From: Fistulifera solaris
Lineage: Eukaryota; Bacillariophyta; Bacillariophyceae; Naviculales; Stauroneidaceae
Assembly: GCA_030295235.1 (NCBI GenBank)
Contig: AP026147.1
Location: forward strand, 496,001 to 560,000
DNA: 64,000 bases
Direction of reading: 5' to 3'
Position numbers and translations under genes: made by a program. How positions within the stretch are numbered: the first letter of the stretch is position 1; each line of letters opens with the position of its first letter. A model generated the notes under the pieces. It was not told the DNA's origin. It was given only the letters and a program-made list of their open reading frames with translations, and made no database searches. This document shows, in pieces, positions 11,628-22,900 of the stretch.

Positions 11628-12674
11628 ATGGAGAAAAAAAGGCGAGTGTACTTGAAAGCTATTACTCCTCTCTTCGGTCAACCAATGTCAAAACGAACTA
11701 CTCTGGATCGACGCATCGTTCCGGTGCTACCAAAGCCAGAGGATACAGCTTCGCGTCGAGACGGAGTATCGGTCGCCACGGAACGTTATCATCGCCTCCA
11801 CGGCACGTCGCTCCTCTTGGATGCTGCGGATGCATTGAATGTTTCTTCCGCTTCCTGTTATGCGACAGCCTGTGTCTTGTTTCATCGCTTCTATCATCAG
11901 ATTTCTCTCCGTGAAGTAGATGTATGGAGTGCGGCCATGGGTTCGTTTCTTCTCGCCGTCAAAATAGAAGAATTGACCATTTCACTGAAACAAGTCATTG
12001 CGACGTTTCTACGACTCTACCGAAAACGCAAAATGATACTCTTGGAAGATGACGAAGTTGTTCAGTGGATCATGAAGCAGCCTTCGATTGCGTACGATTC
12101 ATCCGCTGCATTGCCCTTCGCGCAAAAGGATAGTTTGATCAGAGAGAACGATAATACGTCTGCATCCATCAATCCCTTTGGTCCTTTATGGAAAGAGTGG
12201 CAGGAAGTGGTGATTGAGACCGAAAACAAAATATTACGAGCACTCGGTTTTACCGTTTACTGGATTCCCGACCATCATCCACACAAATTCATTCTCTATG
12301 TGCTACGCGTTCTCGAAGTGGACTCCCACAAAGGACTGGCCCAATTGGCCTGGAATTATTGCAACGACTCGTGTCGACTGGATCTTTGCGTGCGATTTGA
12401 GGCGCATCTCATGGCGTGTGCGGCCATCTGTCTCGCCGCATCCGAACAAGGCGTAGTTCTGCCGGACAGTTCGTTGCCCACCACGATCAAGTGGTGGGAA
12501 GTGTTATGTGGACCCGGTCATGAGGCGGAATTAGATGTGATTCAGAAGGAACTTCTTGCTTTAAAGGACAAGGAATCGGATGTCGTCATGGCGTCGGTAG
12601 CGTTTGTGAAATCGTTGGTCAAGAACGAAAGCTTCAACGATCCTCAAAGTTTTTCATGGGAATCTATCAAATGA
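11628..12674 (+). CDS. CCNL: Cyclin L-like cyclin
   Basis: Intact 348 aa protein with two cyclin-box folds. The first box has ATACVLFHRFYHQIS and FLLAVKIEE, the second has ETENKILRALGFTVY, HHPHKFILYVLRVLE, LAWNYCNDSCRLDLCVRFEA and ACAAICLAA. The PHKFI and AWNYxNDS strings are hallmarks of cyclin L, partner of CDK10/11-type kinases that act in transcription and pre-mRNA splicing in the nucleus. The animal and plant C-terminal RS domain is missing; the protein ends soon after box 2. About 45 residues separate the helix before IETENK from box 1, an insertion relative to animal cyclin L. Cyclin K/T is the main alternative. Confidence 0.82.
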   Translation: MEKKRRVYLKAITPLFGQPMSKRTTLDRRIVPVLPKPEDTASRRDGVSVATERYHRLHGTSLLLDAADALNVSSASCYATACVLFHRFYHQISLREVDVWSAAMGSFLLAVKIEELTISLKQVIATFLRLYRKRKMILLEDDEVVQWIMKQPSIAYDSSAALPFAQKDSLIRENDNTSASINPFGPLWKEWQEVVIETENKILRALGFTVYWIPDHHPHKFILYVLRVLEVDSHKGLAQLAWNYCNDSCRLDLCVRFEAHLMACAAICLAASEQGVVLPDSSLPTTIKWWEVLCGPGHEAELDVIQKELLALKDKESDVVMASVAFVKSLVKNESFNDPQSFSWESIK

Positions 12675-12796
12675 AATGAAACGATAAAGGGCGCGTTTGT
12701 TTGTGCAAAGCTATGTACCAATTATTCAAGCGCTACTGTTCAAATCTGTTTCACTGCTTACAAAAATAATCATTCCCAAACAGCAATCGGAATGAT

Positions 12797-15700
12797 TTAG
12801 CGCAACATTATATCCATGCAGTTGGCATAGAACGTGGTCACCGCCGGCCAGTCGTCAAACATACCCTTGATGCCGACCTCTTTGTAAAGAACGTCAAGCA
12901 AGTCAAAGCGACTGCCAGCCGTCAAATTGAGGCCCTGTCCTTGGAGCGTTTGCCAGTAGTAATCGGCCGACTCGGCGGGTTTCTCCAAAGGACCAGCGGT
13001 ACGACCAAGGGTCCAGGTAATAACGTGGAACTCTTGCTCTTTGAGGAGATCGGCGAATTCAGATGCCACAATCATACCATCTTCTCCCGGAGCAACAAGC
13101 TTCCACATGGGAGGGGCAACGTACTTGGCGCCGGTGCGTTCGACTTCTCGGAGGAAGGCTACATCATCCGCGCGAACACCGAAGCGGTCGTCGTCAAAGT
13201 CCAAAACAACCGCCTGCGCGCCGTATTCCGTTTCAGAGACCACATACTCAATGTCTTCCAAAGTGGCACTCTGCAGCCAGACGTGCTGAGGGCTGATGCT
13301 GTATTCCTCGTATTCGGAAATGACCTTGGCCGCGTAGTCACGCTGCGTAAAGTTGCCGAACGGCATTTCGACTTCGGGCGCCTTGATTTCGGGCGTGAAG
13401 CGAGCTCCCAACGAACGAATCAATTCTGTAGACGGGTAACAAGAGGTTTAGGAAACAATGAAGATTCAGTTGAACGCAGGCGACCAGGCAACGCACCGAT
13501 GCTTTCTTTGTGAGTCATGACAGGTTCACACTCTTCCTGGTACAAGTCAGTGCGGAAGGCAGCAGTTCCTCCGTAGGCGTATCCTGTCACAAAACAAACA
13601 ATTGGGTTAAATGTCAGCTCATACAGCGTCAGCGCTACTTTACAAATATTTTCTTACCTTCAGCTGTTTCGGCGTCAACGTCATTGCTCGAGTCCATTTT
13701 GGCGCAGAGAGTTTTGACTTCTTCGAGCGTGAAATCGGATGTGCAGCACATAGGGGCGACACCAGGCGACCAGGGTGTTGTGCACTTGGCATTGAGTTCG
13801 GGGCGAGTGACAACGTCAGTTGTAGTGTGGAGATCACATTGCGCGTGACGGCACACCAATTCCAAATCTTTGGTAAAGGTAACATCGCACTCCAAGATAC
13901 CAGCACCCATACTCGCTGCCGCCCGGTACGAAATGGCGGTGTGCTCTGGGAACTGGAGACAAGCACCGCGGTGTCCGATAGAGAAGTCAGACGTACGGAA
14001 ACCGCCTTCCGGTGCACATGCCACTGAAGAAAGCAGGCAAATAAGTTAACAATTCGCTTGGTAAGATCGGCGATAATGGCTGATGCTTGAACTTACTGAG
14101 TTCCTCCTTCAAAGGAGAGTCTTTCATTTTCTCAACGAGGTAGTGCGGACGGGGGCCCAACTGAATCTGGGGAGGGAAGACCTTCGCTTTGCCCAGACCA
14201 AACAAGGATCGAAGCATACACGCATGCACATGCATCTGATCAACCTTGCCCTCCGCTCCTTGCACTTCTCGTCCCAAAACTCTGTAACCCTTTCCTGTGA
14301 GTTTTTCGAGACAGCCGTCATCGCCTCCGTAGAAGATCGGCACGGGGCGAGTGGAATGAGAACCCCATGCATTTCCTCCTGCTCCACGAGGACCCCAGAA
14401 ATGGGCTACCTCAGTGATGTCGTCCTCAGTCCATGTGGTGAAGTCCCTGAGGTGCTCCGTCTGGGTCTTGCTGTCATCCTCGTGACGACCTCGGGAAATC
14501 GCTTCGTCCCAAGGATTTCTGTTGCTGTTGTTCTCTGGCGTGATCTTGTGCGATTCCCCAGCAATGATAAAGTTAGCCAACGCTTCGGGAAAATCGTTGT
14601 TTAAAGTCAAGTAATGGTCGTGATCTGCGGTTACATACAACGCATTCTTCTCCCAACCACCATTTTCCATAATCCAATCGTAAATGACTCTGACACTGTC
14701 ATCAATGTCAAGCATAGCACCCAACATGTCATCCATGTGATTCGCGTGTGCAGCCCAGTCAATCTGTTTGAAGGAAAACAACATCTCAGCACAATTCCTT
14801 TTCACATTGTGTAATCAGTATGTGCAACTTACATCACCCTGCTCATACATGAGGAAAAAACCGTCGTCATCCTTACTCAAAAAGTCTAATGCGGCCTTGA
14901 CGTTGTCCTTCATCTTTGGGATCTGGGCAACATCGTCTTCCTCGTAGTGGTTGCAAAGCACGGACGAAACGTTGATGTACTGAAAGTTTCCGTCTTCGTC
15001 GTCGACGACGTTGTTACTTTGGCACCAACGCTGGGTGTAGCTGCTGTCAATTCCACGGAAAGGAAGATTTTCTTCACCTGCTTCTGAAAAGTCACCACCA
15101 AAGCAAACAAGCAAGTGGTCGCCGTTGTCGGGATCGAGTTCACCAATACTGCTGTAGAAGTCCTGTTGAAGTGAAGTTTGAGTGACTTTTGGTCTCACCG
15201 ACGTTTTTGAAACACCAGGAAAGACTTACCTCGGCCATGACATCAGGGCTTTGCGTGAGAACGGTCCACTCCGACGACATCGCACCTGAAACCATGCTCT
15301 CGTAAGAACTCTGTGGCCAATCATCTCCGGCACAAGCACCGCTGGCAAAGGTTGGGTTCACCTCTTGAAATGATTTCTGGAGAGTCTCAGTATCGCGACG
15401 ACTTGCAGCATGAGCAATAAAGGCCCCCGGAGTGGCATGAAGAATCGTGACGGAAGACATGGATCCTCCCGCCTTACCACAAAATTGCGCATCTTCGACA
15501 AGAGTGCTGACCTTTTCTTCGTAAAGGTCTAGACTCATCATACCGACGGCAGCCTTGTGACCGGTAGCCAAGCATCCGGCCGTCGAGGCAGAGTCGGTCG
15601 CATGCTGCATGATGTAGGTCGGGTCAAAACCATCGGACGTGTCTGGATTTTCTTCGTAATAGCGCGAGTCCCAGGGATAAAATCCACCCTTGACGTTGTC

Positions 15701-16554
15701 CCAGAGAACCATGTTTCCACCGTCCGCAGCGTAATCCAAAGGACTAAAGTCGATGGGATTTCCACACTCGTTAAGAAGTAGTGGCGCCATGCCCGGTTTG
15801 TGGCTGTCGACGTTTCCCAAAAGACTTGTACCGGGAGCATAATGGTTACCATCCTCGGGGTCGGCGATGACGGTCGTGGTAGCTGTGACAAGACCGAAAC
15901 CAGGAAGTTCTTGGAACGAAAGACCCGATCCTTTGCCTGTTTCACAAACAGAGAGCACGAATGAGATGGCTTTTGACGTACGCGACAACAAATCACAGCG
16001 ATGACAAAGCTTACCTTCCGTGTAATAATCCCGGAGAGTGCGTCCGGAAAACGCTCGCACAGCGTCTCGCATATCAGGGCAACCTTTTTCGTGTCACAGC
16101 CCATCTCTTCTAGCTCATCCACGACACGTCTTCCAATGGCACCCGCGCGAACCATTTCTGTGACGAAAACAAAACATTTAGAATGTGATATGGGGGAGCC
16201 ATACGAAGCAGGTCATGCACTTACCCCAGCCCATTCCATCTCCAATCACCAAGATCACGTTCTTTCCCTGATTGTTACCGCAAAGCGTCGGAGGGATTTC
16301 GTCGATGACACCTTCACGCAACAATAGGCGTTCCGAGTTGTCCTTTCCATAAACAGGGAACTTGGGAATTGCACTGCATTCTCCATTCTCTTCTGCTCCT
16401 GCAGCAGTCTCGTTTTCCTTAGCAACAATGTTGTGAGTATCCAAAAAGCCGATCGAAGCGAATGATTCGATGAACTTACATTGTGACCATTCAACCGACG
16501 GCCGTAGGCCATTGCTGCAAAAGCAGCAACAGTGAGAGATGTAAACTTGACCAT
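12797..16554 (-). CDS. PhoA-type alkaline phosphatase fused to glycerophosphodiester phosphodiesterase
   Basis: Nine exons joined by GT-AG introns of 62-86 bp: 16480-16554, 16225-16417, 16015-16157, 15230-15936, 14833-15162, 14097-14763, 13658-14023, 13497-13583 and 12797-13425; about 1,065 aa. A signal peptide ([18 protein letters not shown]) leads. The alkaline phosphatase part has [12 protein letters not shown] (metal Asp), the serine nucleophile region [30 protein letters not shown] and TADHDHYL. The GDPD part has [26 protein letters not shown] and HAQCDL. One chain could thus cleave glycerophosphodiesters and then release phosphate from the product, fitting a secreted or surface phosphate-scavenging enzyme. 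Exon 3 has a one-base break at a T5 run (16085-16089), resolved by one extra base. Splice phases agree throughout only with that base added. The order of domains is clear; location is inferred from the leader. Confidence 0.88.
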
Positions 16555-17622
16555 TGTTTGTCAATGGGAGATAATACTTGTAAACTTCTTGCTACCAATT
16601 TATTGAGAGAGCGTTCAAATCTCCCCCCTCGCAAGAAAAATGAGGGTTGGATCTTTGGCGCAAACTGCTCCAAAGATCTCATGAAGATTCATTCCAAGAT
16701 CTTACTTTTGAATTTCTTCCAAACGTGATCGGCATTTCCTCTCAGCTCTCCACACGTTGGATGAGGTACTCCTTCTCATCCTTCGTCATTCTTGATAAGA
16801 TAAAAACACTTTTTCGATCGAATCTCTCATGAATCTGCGTCAGTTTGTAATACCAAACTGTCGGACGATTGTTGCAATGTCTACGCAGAAAGTTCGGCGG
16901 CGATGTGTTTCTGCCGACGAAACTGTCACAATAGGAAAAGTGCCAAACGTCAAGATGCACCGGATCCATTTTCCTATGATTCACTTTTAATGCAGTTTCG
17001 CACACTTTCGCGAATCACAGTGTACGCATTGTGTCTGGATGACGTCCAAGGAAAGTAGCGAAGGTGATTCAGCGAATTGCAAGAAGTAGGAATGAGTGAT
17101 AAAGGAAGATACAACAGCGAATCTTTCTTCACCCTCACAGAGAACGATGTGAATCTTCGTGAGTTGGTGTGCCGATTGTGGCGAAAGAACATCTTCGATC
17201 TTTTTTGTGTCGGCATATATCAGCATCCAAAGGCGCAGGTACGTGAAAATCATTTTAGATGGGGTTAAGCGTTTTGACCTTCTAGTTATGCGGGTCGGTG
17301 GACAGACGACAGCCACTAGTATAACTACGGAGTATTATTGAATGCTCCGACCCAACTATAGAACTAGAATACTCCGTAATTAATTTATAACCTCCCATAA
17401 CTTTGTGCTAATACTTCACCCAGTGACTATAGGGCGAAGAAGAATACCCATGGTCTCTTGACTTATCAAGAAATTGTTTTGTTGTGGTCCTGTTAGGAAA
17501 AGGTCGATGACACTGTGATGATAGCACGTCGAAGATTGAACTTAATCCGCCACGCTAATCGTGACCGCAACACCAGAGCTTTACTCTCAATTACATATTT
17601 CCCAAGCATGCACGTGGCAGAT
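16555..17622. other. Intergenic region with a small inverted repeat
   Basis: No gene recognised in 1.07 kb. Near 17325-17378 the arms TACGGAGTATT and AATACTCCGTA face each other around about 32 bp, and an outer pair cgggtcgg/ccgaccc adds to the symmetry, so this may be a MITE remnant. The part next to 16555 should carry the phosphatase promoter. Confidence 0.45.
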
Positions 17623-18774
17623 CTATTCTTCATTGATTTCTTTCCAAAATTGCCAAGTCTCTTCCTTGTTGTCGTCGTCCCAGGGTGCTTCGTATAGGAC
17701 TCCTTGCGCGGCCAGCCGTCGAGCCTTATCCATTTTCCCTGCTGCCTTGTGTGTCAGAGCCAGTGCCTTGTGTACACCGGGAAACGCGCGATTCGTTTGT
17801 AGCGCGGCTTCTCCTAAATCGATCGCTAACTCGTAATTCTTGAGATAATACGCGCAAACGGAGGAACCAAAAAACACTTTGCGTTGTTGCGGTGGAGTAA
17901 AGTCGTCCACATCGTTAAACTCCATGATGATTTTCTGATACGTTTTCTTCGCGGCAACCCAATCCTCCAGTTTCTCTTGATATTCTGCAATTTGTAAGTA
18001 AGCCTCAATCATATCCGTGTTGCAAAGAGTTATTCGACCATCGGGAAGGTTTTCCATCTGCGTCAAACCCATTAATTTCTCTCTTAACAAGTTTCCTTCC
18101 TCCAGTATCTTGGTCCACTTAGGAATAGCATCTTGCATGATATCGATGGCCGCACGGTGGTCACCCCGCAAGCTGAGCAGTCTCGCTTTCATGGGTATCA
18201 GAAAGAACATTAGGTCAGTATCTCCTGCGTTGTACAGTTTCTCGATCTCTTCCAAAGCCGTTGCCACACAAGCTTCACGCTCTTCTTCAAGTAAATCGCG
18301 TCGACCCGCTCGGGCCGCCAGGACCGAAATGCGCGATTTCGACGACTCGACCAAGTCGGGGATCTCCGATCGGCAATAAGGACACTTAGTCCCACTCACA
18401 GTGCTATACGGACCTCGACCGAGACTTTGTAAGCGCACTAAGCACGAGAAGCAGAATGCGTGCTGGCATTTGGTAAAAATCATCGGATTGACCATCTTTT
18501 CTTCCAAACAAATTCCACACGTCTCGGCTGAATCGCCCGGCATAATTCCGGTAATTTCTTGAATTTCACTCAAATCCCCAATTCCCGTACACCGTTTTCT
18601 CATTTCGTCGACACCATGACAATCGGGCTTGTGTCGTTTCCAGTCCTTTCGTTGACACGTTCGATTGCAGTAATACACCATCTTACAATTCGAGCAACGA
18701 CTCGCCGGATGTGTCGCGTTGCAGCCTTCCGCGTCGCACGTAATATACTGCCGTAATTCGTCCGTGTCTTCCAT
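17623..18774 (-). CDS. MYND zinc finger / RING finger / TPR protein
   Basis: Intact single-exon gene of 383 aa. An N-terminal MYND finger (about 13-52) has the spacing C-x4-C-x7-C-x2-C-x5-C-x3-C-x7-H-x3-C, including SRCSNCKMVYYCNRTC. A RING finger follows (about 86-139) with CGICLEEK, CQHAFCFSC and CPYCRSE. The rest (about 150-383) is helical with TPR-like units such as AEYQEKLEDWVAAKKTYQKI and ELAIDLGEAALQ. MYND plus RING suggests a protein-binding E3 ubiquitin ligase, probably in nucleus or cytosol; this is a family inference. MYND-TPR proteins of this kind are numerous in diatoms and their roles are unknown. Confidence 0.85.
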   Translation of the reverse strand: MEDTDELRQYITCDAEGCNATHPASRCSNCKMVYYCNRTCQRKDWKRHKPDCHGVDEMRKRCTGIGDLSEIQEITGIMPGDSAETCGICLEEKMVNPMIFTKCQHAFCFSCLVRLQSLGRGPYSTVSGTKCPYCRSEIPDLVESSKSRISVLAARAGRRDLLEEEREACVATALEEIEKLYNAGDTDLMFFLIPMKARLLSLRGDHRAAIDIMQDAIPKWTKILEEGNLLREKLMGLTQMENLPDGRITLCNTDMIEAYLQIAEYQEKLEDWVAAKKTYQKIIMEFNDVDDFTPPQQRKVFFGSSVCAYYLKNYELAIDLGEAALQTNRAFPGVHKALALTHKAAGKMDKARRLAAQGVLYEAPWDDDNKEETWQFWKEINEE

Positions 18775-18867
18775 GTTTTACTCGGTGCTGTAATAATAAA
18801 GACAAAAAGTTGTAATAGAAGAACGAATGGTATGATCTTATGCTTCGGATCGTCGCGCACCTTCACT

Positions 18868-19400
18868 GCAAGCGCCGCATTTCCGTTTACGTTATTTTTC
18901 AAATTCGACTCACGACTGAAACTTAGTCTTGAAAAAGTCGTCTACACTTCGAGCCTACAGTAGAATTGGCGTGGTGATGATCCGATGCGGAAGACAGTCT
19001 CTCTTTTGGCAATCAACGCTTTCACTTTCACGATATTCGACTGCAATATGCCAACGCATGAATTAACGTAATTCAATTGACAGAACTAGGAAGATAAAAC
19101 ACTTCCAATGTCTACGCGTATGTTACGTAGCCGTCGTAGGAAATTTATCTCTGTAGGGGAACCCGGAAATTGCCTTTTTCGCCATCGTCCAATTCTTGGG
19201 TTTCCAGTGCACAGATGTCAATGTTTTGTTGCGCACCGTATGCGCTTTGTATCGGGAAGCTATAATTGCCACCGACTTGAAAACGAAACGTTGATGGAGC
19301 GAATGATGCAACGCTTCGAACGTGTACGTGATTTCACGTAGCTCTCGTAGGGAAATTTATTGACAAAGGGGCAACCCGGATATTGTTCAATTTCGATCAC
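18868..19400 (+). repeat. Dispersed ~0.55 kb repeat, copy 1
   Basis: Closely matches 31935-32492 over its whole length: the shared landmarks are tgcaagcgccgc, a GACTGAAxxTTAGTC-like palindrome, gatgatccgatgcggaagac and ctctgtaggggaacccgg. A 77-codon frame (19108-19341, MSTRMLRSRRRKFISVG...) is conserved in all copies. Inside, two about 45 bp direct subrepeats (acgtagcc...gtaggaaatttatc...aacccgga) flank about 190 bp. No transposase was seen, so this is a non-autonomous repeat or a duplicated regulatory segment. Confidence 0.7.
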
Positions 19401-19514
19401 ACCATATTACGCGTCATTTGGACACCCATGTCAAATAATATACTTAACCCAACATGATTCATGCGAGCCATGAAACAATCAATCATCGACCTTGATTGGA
19501 TAGTAAAACTTGAA

Positions 19515-19850
19515 ACAGTAGAAAGATACAACGCTTCCAATGTCTACGCGTATGCTACGTAGCCGCCGTAGGAAATTTATCTCTGTAGGGGAACCCGGAA
19601 ATTGCCTTTTTCACCATCGTCCATTTCTTGGGTTTCCAGTTCACGGATGTCAATCATTGCTTGTCCACCGTATTTGCTTCGTATTGGAAAGCAGCAAACG
19701 CCATCGAGTTGAAAAAAAAACGTTGATGGAACGAATGATGCAACGTCTCGAATGTCTACGTAGTTTAATGTAGCTCTCGTAGGGAAATTTATCGACAGAG
19801 GAAAACCCGGATATTGTGTAGCTTCGACCACATTATTTTTCGCGTCTTTT
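19515..19850 (+). repeat. Dispersed repeat, copy 2 (lacks the upstream part)
   Basis: Starts at agaaagatacaacgcttcc and carries the same 77-codon frame (19540-19773) and both direct subrepeats as copy 1. It also shares the downstream gatattgt...cattatt segment with copy 1 but not the 5' palindrome half. It is more diverged in the middle and lies directly upstream of the SKI3-like gene, so it may overlap its promoter. Confidence 0.7.
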
Positions 19851-19931
19851 GTGCATGAATGCCCTATCTTCCATGCATCCATTAATATCCATTCATAAAG
19901 GATCATTAAATAATAGTAATGCAGTTTTACC

Positions 19932-22900
19932 ATGGCAGCATCTGCTCCTTCCATTAAAGCTTATTTAGAAGAAATCAAAAAAGACTTTTTGGATCATGAT
20001 GGCAAACAATTTACAGATTACATTCTATGTCTCATCTGTCTCGAGGTGTTGCAACGGGGCGTGATCGTTCCTATTGCCCAAGATCCTTCCAAAATCGTGG
20101 CCGCAGCTCGTGATGCGGCAGGGAAAGCGTTGCTCGACCAACACTCGTCAATTCCCAAGCCGGTATTAGCGGGATCGGCTGTGATTGCGGGGAGACTGGC
20201 GGAAGCTGCGTGCCGATCCTACCACGCCAATGTTCTCAGGGACATGAGTGCACTCAAAAGGATGTGCAAACCGCAATCACGCGCTGCGGGGAAGTCGACG
20301 AGAAGCGACTGGCCGCCATTCTCCAGATTGTGCTCTATCAACCCGTCTCCGAGACTGACACGAAAGTAGTGCAATTTTTGTGGATTCTTGCCGAGGGATA
20401 TTACTATCGCGCCGCCAGCTTTCAACCGGACGCGCCTCCCATGTGGAAAAGAGCGTGGGACGTGGCGGTGGAACGACACAAAACGGAGCGGCGTAGCGAT
20501 TTATGGCTAAATCCGGAGGCGCCGTGGGAAATTATGGTCCCTTTGGAACAGTTGTGCCGTATTGCCAGCAGCAAAGGCAACGAAGCTCGTGTAGCCGAAC
20601 TCAGTCTCATCTTCGCCGAAAGTGCATTGGATGTTTCACAGGCCCCCGAAAGCAACGATTCTCTTGGTAAGATGTTACGAGAACAATTCATTGCACCCTA
20701 TCGCTCCATAGTGCCTGGCGATAGGTCAGAGGCACTACAACTCGCGAGCGATGCGTTGCAAAAGGCTGCGAATGCGTCGGCCGTAGAACAATTTGCGTGG
20801 TCCGTTCTGGATTTACGGTTGCATTTGGAGCTGGAAGAGAACGAAATAGTGGAAACGACTAAGACGCTGCATACGAAAGCTGCTCATCGAGGAGAAAAAG
20901 CAATTACTTTGGAAACCTTCCGAACGGTAGCTCAACAACAAGTCCTCTCAGCCACTGCTTCCGATGACTTGATACTCACGAAAGCAGCTCACGTCAGAGA
21001 CAAAATTTTTGTGGTGCTACTCCAGACCGATACAAATGAAGCTATTAGTTTGCGCTTTCGACAAGCGTGTTTGCTGATTGGAGAGAAATTTTGCGATCGC
21101 CTGACGATGCGCGCTAAATCGATAGCCATATCGAAGAAAACGAGCAGCGAGGTGATGTTGCAAGCGTGGCAAGAAGTATTGGCTTTTATTCTTCCTATTT
21201 TCGACTTTATACGATCTCAGTCCACTTGGAGTCACACGTCTGGAGAGAACGAGCGTATGGCGGCTGTGAAGCTCTTTCTCGACTCAATTATGGCAGAGTT
21301 TAAAACGATGATCGAAAACGTTGTTTATCTTTGTCCGTTGGCCGAATGGATGTCACAAGGGATGCTTTCAGAAAACAAAGTAGAACCGGAGTCCCATTTT
21401 GATCGAGTAATGCTAGTGTTGGTGCGAGACATCTTGGCAGTGTTGCATGCTGAAGCTACAGCCGATGGCATTGACAAGGGGGAGTCAGTTGTAGCGTCAT
21501 CTGTGGGAGTCAAACAAAGACGCTTGAAGAGGCTGGAGGTCAGCATCGCCTGTTGCACTAACATGTTGGCTCTAAGTGGTAATTTTCTTGGCAAAACGCC
21601 TCGTTCGCTAGTAGATTCGGCTGTCAATCGACTCAGTCGTCTGCCCGACGACGATCCATGTACCGAGTTGGAAGGCTCTGGAATTCTGTGCCTTGATTTC
21701 TTTATCTGCTGGTGGGGGCTTCAGCGCAGACCATGGATGTTCTGTACATTACCCGAGTCTCGGACTATCACAAAGCGGGCACGACGGGCATTCAATATTC
21801 TTCAAGGGAGTTGGGGCAGGCCAGCTACCTTGCTTGAGCGCTGCTTATTAGAACTAGGGGAAGCTGACGCAGAAGGAATAAGTTTCTCTGGTGGGCTGGC
21901 AATGACTGCAGAAGCTGGCTATCAACGTGTACAAAACGAGGTCAAGGGACTCTGTAACGACACGTTGAAGCAGCTCATCCTCGCAGTAAGTACAGCTGGT
22001 CAAGTGGCTGTTCGGATCACGCAATTACCAATGGCAGTACTAGGCGCCGAAAGCGTTTCATCCTTGGTTCAGAACTTTCGAGATTCATTACACCTTTGCA
22101 TGAAATTGCTCAAGGACGGAGCCTCGTGCAAAGTGCACATGTGGACCGATGAAAATGAGGTCCATAATTCTCTCGAATATCAAGTTGCTGCATTACGACA
22201 GTTCTTGGCTAACTTTTTGATAAAAAGTGGAGATGGAGCTGCTGCTGCAGAATTGCTAGAAGCAGCAGTGCAAGATGCTCCAAACGACGCAAGCGCTGCA
22301 ACTGCGCTGGGAACGTTTAGGCTACGTCTTATGCTCGGTTCCAAAGACTCTTCTGCCGCAGAGACAAAAGCAGCTCATGTCCAATTGATGAAGGCAGCAA
22401 GACTCGACAGTAGCCAATCAGATCCCTTTGCTTTACTTGGATATTGGTACGAGAAAAATGGGGATAAGCAACGAGCACTTGGGTGCTACACCAAAGCGGC
22501 ACTTCTAGATCCATCACAGCCTGTAGCTGGGAGAGGTCTCCTGCGATTAGCCCAAGCTGACACGTTGGTATCATCCATCGAACAAGCCGTGAATACGGGA
22601 TCCCCTTTGTCCGGATGGGCATGGCGTGTAATTGCGACCCGAAAGGCACAGGATGAAGGAAAGGACGACCTCGCCATCTTGTCATACCTCAACTGTCTTC
22701 GTTGCAGGGATGTCGACTGTCCCCAAAATGAGCCTCATGGAATGTTCTATTCCGATCCAACCAAGCCTTACGCCACTTCAAATGAAAAATCTGTGGTTTT
22801 AGGTGAGCTCGCGAATTGCTATAGACGACTCGGGCGCTTCACAGCATCTATAAGAACCTTTCGTGTCGCTGTCGAGGAAGGAGGTGAGCATGTACTTCCG

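Noticed and set aside
12941-13513. 190-codon plus-strand frame inside the phosphatase gene
   Set aside because: It is the complement of exons 8-9 of the phosphatase-phosphodiesterase, whose splicing and motifs are unambiguous.
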